Source: Gibbula magus (Eukaryota > Mollusca > Gastropoda > Trochida > Trochidae). Taken from it: DNA of 64,000 bases. The stretch is from the NCBI GenBank assembly GCA_936450465.1, contig OW388300.1, forward strand, positions 21,949,232 to 22,013,231. Reading direction: 5' to 3'. Shown here piece by piece: positions 23,715 to 34,183 of this stretch (positions within the stretch are counted from its first letter, which is position 1; every line of letters starts with the position of its first letter). The notes under the pieces are model-generated. The model saw only the letters and a program-made list of their open reading frames with translations. It searched no databases and was not told the origin of the DNA. The position numbers were made by a program, and so were the translations under genes.

Positions 23715-25718
23715 ACGCTTGTTTAGATCTGGATAAGTACATCACATCCTTCACTTGGGGAATAAACTCACAATTCAGAGTAATAAGGGGCCAAAAACAC
23801 GCTGAGTGCCACTCTGGCACGATGAGTGTACCCTTAGCACGACACTCTGCCAGATGCCTGAGACACCTTGGGATCAGACACACAGGCGGAACCAGCCAAT
23901 TAACTACACCGCCCCAGTTAACGGTGAAACAATCAACAGCATCACATCCCGGGTTATAAAACCTGGAATTAAAGCAAGGAAGCTTGGTGTTATAATACGA
24001 CGCAAATCTGTCAACACGATGGGGTCCCCATTTAGCATCTAATTGCTTGAAAATATAGTTTGGAATCGACCAATCATCATAGTCAACAATTTTACTCAGC
24101 ATATCTGCTGTCTCGTTATCTGAACGAGGTATACACTGCATATGTAAGGCTACATTGTGAGAGGAACATAAGTGGAAGATATCCAACACGACTGCCTGAA
24201 GATGAGGTTTCATGCTCCCTTTCTCAACTACTGACGTGACGTTTTTGTTATCTGTAAGCCACAAAACTCTGTGAGCAGACAAACGAGGGATAAAACTTCT
24301 CAACACAAGGTGCACTGCCTGAAGTTCTCTCCATGTAGAACTTGATTCAGCTTCTTTATCTGACCACTGACCATGCGAAATAGCCTGCCCAAATTGCACA
24401 CAATATCCCCCAAACCCAGAACCACTCGCATCACTGTACACAACTCGTGTTGGAATAGACTGCGCCTTTAAGCCAGTACTCTTGTAAGCATCAATATGTG
24501 CCGCCCAAAAACTCAACTGATCAACACTCTGCGGGGAAAGCTTAACTTTACTGTTCCATGAAAACACAGAGTCTATGTCCATACTGAGTGATCTAGTCAT
24601 TAGTTGAGCAACTGAACCTATCACCATCTTCATAGATACTATCTGCCCAACAACTGAAGCCAGTGATCTAACACTGTGGTACTTATGCTTATCTAGAAGC
24701 AAACATTGAAGATGAACATTCAATTTGTCAATCTTCCTCTGAGGAATAGACATCACCATGGAAACAGTGTTAATGTGGAATCCTAACCACTCTAGAGCCT
24801 GGGAGGGCGACCATAACGATTTCTCGACTTTAGGAACAAAGCCAGACCGAATCAAATCATGCTTCACTTTTTGACCTGTAGTGACAGCTTCGTCAGAAGA
24901 AGGAGCCGATAATAGACCATCATCTAAAAATGTCACTATTTTCTTGCTCTCATATCTCCATTTCTTTACGAGCTGACGCATAACTTTCGTGAACAAGTAG
25001 TGCGCGGATGTTTAACCAAACGGGAGGACCAAAAACTTGAAATAGTGTATCTGCCCTGTCGAATCTCTCCATGAAAACCTAAAAAAAGTCTGTATGGCTA
25101 TGACAGATATCAATATGGTGGTAAGCTGAGTGTATATCGAACTTGATTAGCCAATCGTTCATGTTGATATATTCAAGTGCCACTTTCCAATCCTCATACT
25201 TGACAGACTTTTTTATCACGTAATCATTCACTCTTGATAGGTCTAAAATCAAGCGTTTTTTACCAGATGACTGAATGGCAACAGATAATGGATTCACAAT
25301 GTACGGGGGAGAACCACACTCCGTTATCAATTGTTTATTCTTTAACTCAGATGGCTTCTGTCACGAACTCTGGATGCTTAAACGCTGAACTGTTATTGCA
25401 CAAATGCATACTCGGAGGTCTGGAAATAAACGGAATTCTGTAGCCATTTCCAATAATGTCAATAATATAATCAGAAGTACCGATTTCACACCAAAAGTTT
25501 AAGTTAACCTTTGACCATAATCTCTTCCGTACCCTGTTCATATTCAAAATAGTCGTCAGTATAGAAACAATGTGGCTTATCAGCAATATCATTATCAGAG
25601 ATATTTGAATCACAAAGCAACGTAACTGACAGATCTTGATCCACACTAGGACGTGACTGTAGACGTGGCTCCTGTCCCCGCTCGTGAAGACTGCGTGCTG
25701 CCCGCTCTGTAAGGACAC
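23623..25718 (-). pseudogene. DIRS-like reverse transcriptase/RNase H, interrupted
   Basis: Three frames make up the polymerase. The part at 25718-25347 leads in (WCEIGTSDYI, FVTEAI). The part at 25330-25079 has RT motifs including KRLILDLSRVN and KFDIHSAYHHI. The part from about 25074 to 23623 has the catalytic FLDDGL and then RNase H (YSDASGSGFGGY, LTDNKNV, SDNETADMLSK) and the DIRS-typical VDRFAS region. Frame changes lie between 25330 and 25347 and at a run of T near 25080. A TAA at about 25013 interrupts LPFG*TSAH. The copy is therefore non-autonomous for reverse transcription, though most catalytic residues are preserved, suggesting recent loss. Confidence 0.85.
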
Positions 25719-26380
25719 TCTCGGATATAGTGTGATAAGTCACCGCAGGCAAAGCACGACCCCTGTCGCTGACCTCTGACCCCACGAAAGGGCTGAATAG
25801 ACTGAATTGGTTGAGTGTGCATAGAGCTGCTAATAGGAAGCGCATACTGCACGGGCGACGGTGAAACTTGCGATCTTCGCACATTCTTAGATGAATAGGG
25901 ACCGCTCTTGTTTTTCTTCTGCTTTAACTTCCTCAGAGCTTTAAGATCCGCTTTAGCAATCTTCTTATCATCGTCAGAGTCGTCTGCTAACTCATTGGAG
26001 ACGTAGTTGCGCACGGTCTCCCAACCACCTTCAGATGAATCGGCTATTTTTATCAGCTTATTTCTCTGTCGTAGACGATCAACTTCTTCGGTAATACTAG
26101 TTGAAGCTAAAGCAAAGTCACCTGACGCTAAAGCTTGTTTAGCTGTCGTCAAACCATCTAGCACTTCAGAATTGAAAGAGAATTGTATGCGGTTACCCTC
26201 CCTAGACCAGGAATATTCTGTCTCAGCTTTCATCTTCTTCAAATCCTTCGCGCTGTTTACGAACTCTTCCCTCAACTTGGATATCTTGTGGTCAAACGTT
26301 GACTCGATCTCTTGTCTATTGCTATCCAACTTAAGTAAGATGGCGTCCAATTTTCCCGCCGTTGAAGAGTTATCATCCAT
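25646..26380 (-). CDS. gag-like protein of the DIRS-like element (244 aa)
   Basis: I placed the start at the ATG at 26380 (MDDNSSTAGK); the frame extends further upstream only with a non-ATG codon. The N-terminal half is helical and charged, consistent with a capsid or coiled-coil region (about 10-60). The middle is Lys/Asp-rich. A zinc knuckle CFACGDLSHYIREC (C-x2-C-x4-H-x4-C) sits at about 209-222, typical of nucleic-acid-binding Gag proteins. It overlaps the start of the polymerase region in another frame, suggesting frameshift or overlap expression as in other retroelements. No internal stop is seen. Confidence 0.75.
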   Translation of the reverse strand: MDDNSSTAGKLDAILLKLDSNRQEIESTFDHKISKLREEFVNSAKDLKKMKAETEYSWSREGNRIQFSFNSEVLDGLTTAKQALASGDFALASTSITEEVDRLRQRNKLIKIADSSEGGWETVRNYVSNELADDSDDDKKIAKADLKALRKLKQKKNKSGPYSSKNVRRSQVSPSPVQYALPISSSMHTQPIQSIQPFRGVRGQRQGSCFACGDLSHYIRECPYRAGSTQSSRAGTGATSTVTS

Positions 26381-29007
26381 AGTAAAGGTTAACAGTGAGA
26401 ACTCTGCCGTGTCTAGAGCGAGAGAGACGACATTCGAAAACCCCTCCACTTAAATACCCTACACCACACCACCTAGCGAGCATATTATCTCCCTTGATAC
26501 ACTCGCAAACACCCAGGAGAAAATAGTTCCTGTCTAATTCATTACATTCAACCGAAAGAAACAATATTTATTCACTGTAGCTTAGGTAATTAAGTTAGTT
26601 CTATGTGTTAGGGTTTTACTTGGGTATCTGGGTGGTCATGACAGAGGCTTGTCCTGTGACCAGTGTCTATTGTTTAGGTTAGCTTGGTATGTGATAGTCG
26701 GGTACCTTATACTCTACTCTCTCCTCTCTCTCTTACTCGGCATTCTTCCTTTTGGCCGTCACGATCTGCACACCACAGTATGTAGGATAAGTTCTGTTAT
26801 GTTACATCTTTAGTTATTTGTGTAGGTACTTAGGTTATGTGTAGTATGTATTATATGTATTCATGTTTATGTTTTATCCTGTTACGGCATAGTACAATGC
26901 TGTAATTATATCAGTTATGCTATCATTATATATAATTATAATGGTGTAAATATTCTTATGTATCACTAGCTTGTATGATAGTGTTGGTGCATGACGTACA
27001 TCATGTGCCGTGAGTTGTTTTATCGTATGTATATTAGTGCAGTATGTACTGATAGTGTTATTACGTTATATTGGCATTGCATTGCTGGTATTTATGGTTT
27101 TCTAGTATTACTTTAGGGTTTTCATGTTAGGTTTATTATGTTAGGATAAGTATTTACGTCAGTTAAAAGTATCTTTGATAAGTGTAAGTGTAGGATTAGT
27201 GTAGGGTATTCGTACATACATTTGCTTAAGTTAGTTATCTACAACATATTAGTATAAGTATATTAGGTACGTAATGTTTATAGTATTTAGGGTATTAGTA
27301 TATTCATAGTTAGAATCATATATTCTAACTATGCATTCATTTGAGGTTAGGTTTATTTAACACAAGTAAATGTATTATATCATTAGTATAGTTATGTTAG
27401 ATTGTATATGCCAAGTTTACTTATCTTTAGGTATTTACATTTAGTTAATTAGTTCCTATTTTACGTTTAGGTATCACTGATAAAGTGCGCTTCTCTGACC
27501 AAGTTGGAAGCCTGCGTCCCTGAGACGAGGTTGGTTTAGTTTATGTTTATATATATCTGTGTCTGTAAATAGTATTATTTCATTCAAAATTGTGTTTTAA
27601 TGTGATGGATTTATAACATAAGTATCATGTGCTGTTGTATGTGATTATGCCCTAGTATCAATGTTATAATGCTGCAAAAGGATTATGTAACAACAGTTTA
27701 TTTATCACTTGTATATATGATTTGAATGCTCATGTAATGTGCATTCACGTGTAATAGTAATTTAATGTATGGATGTTGTGTAATTCACGATATATATTAA
27801 TATTTCTGTATTTTGTGTTCCAGGGCATTTTTTCCTTTCTTTGTTTATACTGCCCCACCCGATTGAATAAATCCATCCACTGAACCCCCACAAGTGCTCG
27901 TCATGTTGTCTCTTCATAAACACTGAGTACCTCTGTTACAATGGCATCCCTCTCGGGATTGGATTTTGGATGGACGTGACGTCAGAGATAGAGCCAGACA
28001 AATGTAAACAGCATGAAGGGGAGATAATGCAGTCTCGCCCAGACCAGACGATGGCAGAAACTTGTGGAAAGTCCGAGAAAGTTAGGGAGCTAACACACTA
28101 TGGCAAAACCTTATCAGTAAAATGTTTCACTGACACTTGTAAGTTAGAGATCAAAACCAACTCACCCTTACTTAAACTTTAGTGACCGGAAAACAATTAA
28201 CCTAATTATTAAATATTATTTGCAGAAAACTGCATTCTCATAACAGTATGCAGAAAGTATGAGGAGGAAATGGTATTCGTCTTCAATCAAGTTTAACTCA
28301 CAAGCTTTACCTGTTTTCCTAATGAAGTAATCCGTCCCATCTTCCCATGTTAATTCTTAATGCTAACTCGGCCGACGGTAGTAGGAATATTAATCTTCTA
28401 AATTCATATTTTTGAAAGTTGATAGAGACGTTTCTTCATTTAGAATCGTTTTATCATATGTGTATATTGTCATGTCCTGTTATGTTGATAACGATATTTT
28501 AACTTTGTTTTGAACGAACTTCTAAAGTTGGCGATAATCCCGACATCTTCTGACATCCAAACGAGTCCAATTCAACGCACTATTGGAAATTAAGTTCTTT
28601 GACATTACTCGCACATGTTCTTCGGTAGCTTAAACATCATCCTATAAACTTGTTTCGGGTATCTGCATAAGGGTAACGGCAATATTTCACACCAGTATTT
28701 TATACATAGTACGTAGTAGTCGACGTGGAATCGTAATCAAGGACGACAGAAGATTTTGCAGAATTAGTTTGTATCCCCAGACCTCAGATTGATATAAAAC
28801 AATGAGTTTCATCTGAGCGTCGAAAATATTTCGATATTTGCAGCGATGTTCTTCAACTGGAGTGCTTTGATGCGGAATAGTGCCTTGCTTGCCTTCGATG
28901 TTACAGTATCAACAGTTTCACTCCATGATACATCTAGTTTTTATGAACATCCCAGAACATGATAATTGTATTGAATATATATAAGACTGTCTGTGTGTCT
29001 GTCATGC
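26381..29007. other. long noncoding stretch upstream of the DIRS-like element
   Basis: From about 26580 to 27830 the plus strand is strikingly rich in T and G and poor in C, with many short 'ttaggtt' and 'gttatgt' words. It could be the 5' leader or terminal region of the DIRS-like element (A/C-rich when read in its direction), but no repeat border was found. A LINE-like relic lies at 28190-28345. No gene is supported; the frame at 27970-28182 is isolated. Confidence 0.4.
28190..28345 (-). pseudogene. short LINE 3' relic
   Basis: Minus-strand translation contains MGRWDGLLH and, in another frame, ELNLIEDEYHFLL. This resembles the same C-terminal motif as the remnant at 20530-21020. It is only about 150 bp and interrupted. 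Confidence 0.35.
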
Positions 29008-29068
29008 ATTTTGCAATTCATTTGTCAAGCAAACTGATTTAGAATGCTTGACAAATGAATTGCAAAAT
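29008..29068. repeat. 24-bp perfect inverted repeat at the 5' edge of the Penelope-like element
   Basis: attttgcaattcatttgtc at 29008 and its reverse complement in 29045-29068 form two 24-base arms around a 13-base spacer. The right arm belongs to the element's own coding sequence, so the left arm is an inverted copy of the same segment. Confidence 0.85.
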
Positions 29069-29101
29069 TTACATCCAAGTTTGGCATTCACAAAGTAGAT
29101 A

Positions 29102-30045
29102 AACAATTCAGAGCTTCCCTTTTTAGATGTGAAAGTATCCATCTCGAATAATGTTGTAGAAACGGATGTGTACTATAAACCAACTGATTCTAAGCAATAT
29201 TTGGATTTTAACTCCTGTCATCCACGACATACAAAAAACAATGTATCATATTCATTAGCTAGAAGAATACGCATGATCGTTTCAAACTCAGATCGCTTAG
29301 AATTTAGACTAAATGAACTAAAAGATCTATTACTACAGAGACACTATCCAAGGCAAATCATTGATGACGCCCTTTGCAAAGCTAGGCGGCAAAATCGGAA
29401 TGATCTCCTTAAAATAAGAGAACAAGTACACGAAAAGGTACTACCATTTGTATCAACATTTAACCCTAGAAATCCTGAAATATTCACCAAATTAAAAGAA
29501 ACGCTCCAACCCTTACGGAAATGTGATACTTTAAAAGACAAACTCTCACAGGCATCCCTTATTAAAAGTAAAAGGCAGAGCCGAAGTATAAAACAAATAT
29601 TGACCAGGGCTAAATTTGATCAGTCAAGCCAGGATGACAAATCAATTAGTAGGTGTGAAAGACCAAACTGTGGTACTTGCCCGTATTTATTACAAGGAAA
29701 AGAATATACTTTCAAAAGTGGCCATTTATTCCAAGTACGGGAAACATGACATGCGCGTCGCAAAACTTGATATATGTTATCAAATGCAGAGGATGTGACG
29801 AGGACTATATTGGACAAACGGGAGATACACTAAGATCAAGAGTGAGGGTCCACAAACAACAAATAAGGGACCCCTCCTACCGCTACATTCCACTGAGTGG
29901 ACATATAGATAGATGCGCCGGGAATAAAACTCCAAATTTTAAAATATTCCCATTCTACAAAGTCATGTCAGACAGCGATGAAAAGAGAAAAATCAAAGAA
30001 AACTATTTCATCAGAGTCTTTAAAACCACGATAAAACAGCATTAA
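29102..30045 (+). pseudogene. Penelope-like RT C-terminus plus GIY-YIG endonuclease, frameshifted
   Basis: The first frame (to 29749) starts LPFLDVKVS, then TDVYYKPTD and YSLARRIR, the conserved RT thumb region of Penelope-like elements. A linker with a Cys-rich motif (CERPNCGTCPYL) follows. A frameshift near 29700-29750 moves the rest to the frame ending at 30045, which holds the endonuclease: LIYVIKCRGC in the GIY position, DYIGQTGDTLRSRV, and a trailing GHIDRCAG...FKIFPFYKV region. The GIY-YIG domain nicks target DNA to prime reverse transcription. Lacking the RT catalytic core and carrying a frameshift, this copy is inactive. Confidence 0.85.
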
Positions 30046-30195
30046 TTTCACCTAATACTGCACATTTAAATGTTTCCAAACTGCTTTGTATATATATGTC
30101 ATGAATGTATGCAGATGACGTAACCAATATGTGGGTACGCATTGTTTGAGTTATGCGACCTTTGTTCTGTGACGTCATAGAATGACAACGTCATA

Positions 30196-30240
30196 AAGAC
30201 CCCATGATGAAGTACTGAAGTGTGAAACCGGTCGGGATTT
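30196..30240 (+). ncRNA. possible degenerate hammerhead-ribozyme core
   Basis: Just past the endonuclease frame, tgatgaagtactgaagtg and then tgaaaccgg recall the hammerhead core (CUGAUGA, short stem II, GAAA). Penelope-like elements are known to carry hammerhead motifs in their terminal regions. The base before UGAUGA is A rather than the needed C-U context, and stem II depends on G-U pairs, so this is at best a decayed copy. Confidence 0.25.
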
Positions 30241-30254
30241 AGAAACATTTCCGC

Positions 30255-33200
30255 CTTTGTTTTATATATATTACACCCGAGGTTGCCCTTTATCATGTTT
30301 ATGATTAAATTTATACGAATTACATAGAGCAAAATCAATACCAGAGCGTATCGAGGTTAGACGTGGAACTTTCGTAGGATTTTGAAAAAGATTGTATGTT
30401 CTCTCAATAAATGTGCTGACTGTCTGTTGGAACTACTTGCATTTAAACATGTAGAATTAGTTAGCTTGTATATATGGTTATGATAGTGTGGGAATTGAGG
30501 TGATATAGGAGTTTATACGGTTGCAGTCAGATCAAGTCGCACCAGCACCGTGAAGCGATGTGGATGTCGGCTGTACCTCTTGTCAAGTTTCAAGAAGAAC
30601 TCAGATTCAATGCACTGTTACTGTTCAGATTCCCCTAACAAGGAGACAAGAATTGATGGTGTTCTTCTACTGCGTTTGTTCTGTATCCAGTTTTCTCACT
30701 GCTTCACTATCTAACTGTTAGAGTAGTGTCACTAGTTTGTGGAACATTTGATTCACGCAAGATATGTGCCGATTTGCTTGGAGGTTCCAATAGGTTTCTG
30801 ATACATTCATGTAAGAATTATATTCAGTTGATTGTTTGTAAATTAATTCTACCATACGAATTAAGAGTTCCCGGGCTGGTTTGAATAAAACATTAATTAT
30901 GTAAACTCAACATTCTTATCAGTTGGACAGATGTAGCGAGATATGACCAACATGAAAACCGTCACGATTCAAGTTCAGATCTCATAAAACAGACCTGGAT
31001 TTGTACATGTGTCGTTTTTTATCGATGAAGTCTGGCATATCAATCCATCAAACCCTGACACAAAGACTATATTCACACAACGACTATATTCACATAAAGG
31101 CAAACAACGAGGCACATACAGCCAGCAAGGAATCAATAAACTGATGTAGACAGATTTAGAACACGGACAATGCAAATGCAGAGGGCAGCATTTATATTGA
31201 GCAATGTCTTATGAAGACATCATTTAATTTAATTATAATTTATTTGAAATATCATTGAATATGAACTATAAACAGTAAGTAACGCGACCAACTCCTCTTA
31301 CAGTGTCCAATCACTATTATACATGTAATGTTAAATATCTTATCCCTGCCATATGCTTTTCCATGTAGAAACGGCTTGAAACTAAATGTCCTCCGTCGTG
31401 AATCAGTGATAATTTCATATGAAACAGTTACATTTATGAGTTCAAATCATCTAACAGAACGATTGTACGTTACAACGCAAAACGTTATAGAGGCAGTTGT
31501 TTAACTATTTAAATTATGAATTATTGAAACCTAGTACATCGATATCAAGGTTGAAGACCTACCCACGAACGTGCTTGTTGAGTTGTGGGGCGGAAATAAA
31601 CTAAGTACAAACGAAAGTACATATCTCATTTGATGTTATTATATGCACGATTTTTTTATATTTTTAGCTGCTGATATTGTACTATAAAACTAAAAATAGT
31701 GCAGGCGTTTAGGCATCAGGAAAATAATACCTCTAAGTGTTTTTAAAAAAAATGAAATTTAAACTTTATAAATTCTTATAAAACACAATTATTCATTGAC
31801 ATTTATAGAATATATTTTGTTGTGGAAATCACTAAATGTATCTCATTTTTCGCATGTGTGCAAAACATATTTTTTTTATCATGATAGGAGTCATGTTGGT
31901 GTACAATGTTTTTCTTACCACTGTCTACGTTAGACTTAGATAAACATTAACCAGACACCAATGGCTCGGTGGTTGTACTTCTCGCCAATGCTACAGCCCA
32001 ACCAGCTCCTATCATACGGATCTCCAAATAGTATATCACAATAAGCATTTAAATACTTAATTATCCTGTTTTGGTCAATGGGAAGTTGCCTTATTTAGTT
32101 TGAAAGTTTTAAATGGATTGTTGTTAATTTGACAAACACTTCTGGCATTATATGCAAAGCAAATCACTCTTCCAAAAACTCTTCATTTGTTTCACAGCCA
32201 AATAAAGTTGCGAAAGAAAAACAAGACTGGATAATCACCCATTATTGCTGTTTATTATATATTATCATCCGCCTCCACAATTATGATGTTAAATGTATTT
32301 ATTTCATGCACATTGATCAGGGATATCTATCCACGATATGATGATACCACATGCAAATAATAATAATAATCAGAGCATACATCAGAATTTAAAGAATCAT
32401 AGCTATATCACATTTGTATTCATATTTTTGTATACACTACCGGCCAGCAGAAACGCCTACATGATATGTTTAAGATGTAAAATATAATAATTGTGTTGTA
32501 CTGAAACAATAATTAATATGACAGTTCATTGAAATCGTGGGGAAAGTGTGATAACTTTCAAGTAAACCACGCCCACTGAAGACCGCTACTTCCGGTTGAT
32601 TCATCCGCACAACATGACAAAGTAGATCTATAGCTTCATCATCACTTCAATACGATGACGTTTCTTGCTCGCGGTTGTTTGTAATTGTAAATCTGTTTCA
32701 ATGTCTTTTCCTGGTTAAACACTGATGGAACACTGAACAGTTTCCCTTGTCTAAATTAAATAATCACCATGTTTTTTAACTTCGAAATGTTGTGCAGAAA
32801 TAGGACATCTTCATAACGCTACAATATTGCCATTGACATGTTGTTGATAGTTCTTACGAAATTTCGTATTACAACTACCTACTAGGCGTTTCTTATGTCC
32901 GGTACTGTATTTTCTTATTTCTTTTTTTCAAGTGGCAATGACGTTCAACCTTCTGCATGCTATATTCTGAATTAAGCGCATTAACATTGTAAATACGTAT
33001 GTGTTCGTTTAGAAAATAAAATACATGTAAATTATCACGTTGTTCATTATTATTTTCCACCTAGATTAAGGGAGAAAGGTCCTTGAATAGTTTATCGAGT
33101 CTCGACCATGAACGGTCGTTAACTTCTTTACAAAAATACTGATGGTTATAACAATTTAATCAAATTAAAATAAACTTTAACATAATATTCTAATGCAATA

Positions 33201-34183
33201 ACATCTGCCTGCTACTGTACAAAAGTGAAGGATATTTCGTCTTCATAAAACTATAACTGATATTTGGTCATATATGGTTTAATTCAAACATGGTATTAAC
33301 CTGAAAGTTGCGATTAAAATTTATTTACGATTTTATGTGATGCGATGTGTCCTTCACATTCACGAAGGTTTTGCTGTAAGTTTTTACATGTAAAGTTAAA
33401 TTTTGAAATATCATAAATGTTTTTCATCTAAAATAAAGTATGTTCATTCAAAATTCCACAAACATAGTTTAACATGAAAGTGATCTTGTATTTTTACGTT
33501 TGTGGTGTTCGTTTATCTTTCGCCTTTTACTTTTGGATATTTGATACCGAAATAGCTTCATAATTATAAACACTGATTGTGCTCTATGCAAGTCATCACT
33601 CGGGTACTTAATAGTATATCTTAATAAATACAAATGATATAATACATGGCAGTTTATCCATGAACTGCCCTTAAAGTGGTCTTCGCACATGAGCTGAAAT
33701 GAAACAAATAAAAATTAAGAGCATGTCGTATAAGTAAAAGCTCTCTCAACTCGGTTTGTACATTCACTGTCGAAATTGATACTTGGACAGACGAGTTATA
33801 TGAGCGGATTCGTCTCAAGTTGGTCAGCAAACGGACGACAGTGTGACTTCATAATGTTGGCAGAAAGTGCATGCATTATGACTTCTGAGCATCAACAGCT
33901 GATAAATTATTTTTATTGATTGGTTAAATTTCGCTTTAAGTGAAAGTATGCTCTGTACGTGTTTGTTTGAATGAACATACTATTATTCTAATAAGAGAGT
34001 ATGGCATGCAGAGATAATATAGGAGGAACTCATCCCTCGATTTTTCACATGAATAAATATGAGCGCAACCATGCGATAAGTTAAACTGTCATCATCAAAC
34101 AAATCCGAAAATGCAAAATAATTTCACCGGCTTCAATATCAATTTGACAAAATATATAATATCACAAACCAATCAAAGTCAGA
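30255..34183. other. long noncoding stretch upstream (plus side) and 3' of gene 5
   Basis: AT-rich with small open frames (30975-31175, 32129-32341, 33469-33690), none with family resemblance. The frame at 33469-33690 (minus) follows a good acceptor (tttcatttcag) but encodes no signal peptide and has no partner exon. The right end should hold the 3' UTR of gene 5. Confidence 0.4.

Larger units (their letters stand above)
22599..26380 (-). mobile_element. DIRS-like tyrosine-recombinase retrotransposon (coding region)
   Basis: Read on the minus strand, the order is gag (26380 to 25646), reverse transcriptase/RNase H (about 25718 to 23623) and tyrosine recombinase (23714 to 22599). RT plus RNase H plus a tyrosine recombinase in place of a DDE integrase defines the DIRS order. 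gag and the recombinase are open; the RT has breaks. I found no DAM-like methyltransferase and could not establish the terminal or internal repeats needed to choose between DIRS and Ngaro types, so the outer borders are unknown. Confidence 0.85.
29035..30250 (+). mobile_element. 5'-truncated Penelope-like retroelement
   Basis: Begins within the C-terminal part of the reverse transcriptase and continues through the GIY-YIG endonuclease to a 3' UTR ending near 30250. The catalytic RT fingers and palm are missing. Truncation with an inverted duplication at the 5' edge is common for Penelope-like elements. Confidence 0.8.

Noticed and set aside
33469..33690. 73-codon minus frame after a good splice acceptor
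   Set aside because: No signal peptide, no partner exon and no phase match with the cluster genes.
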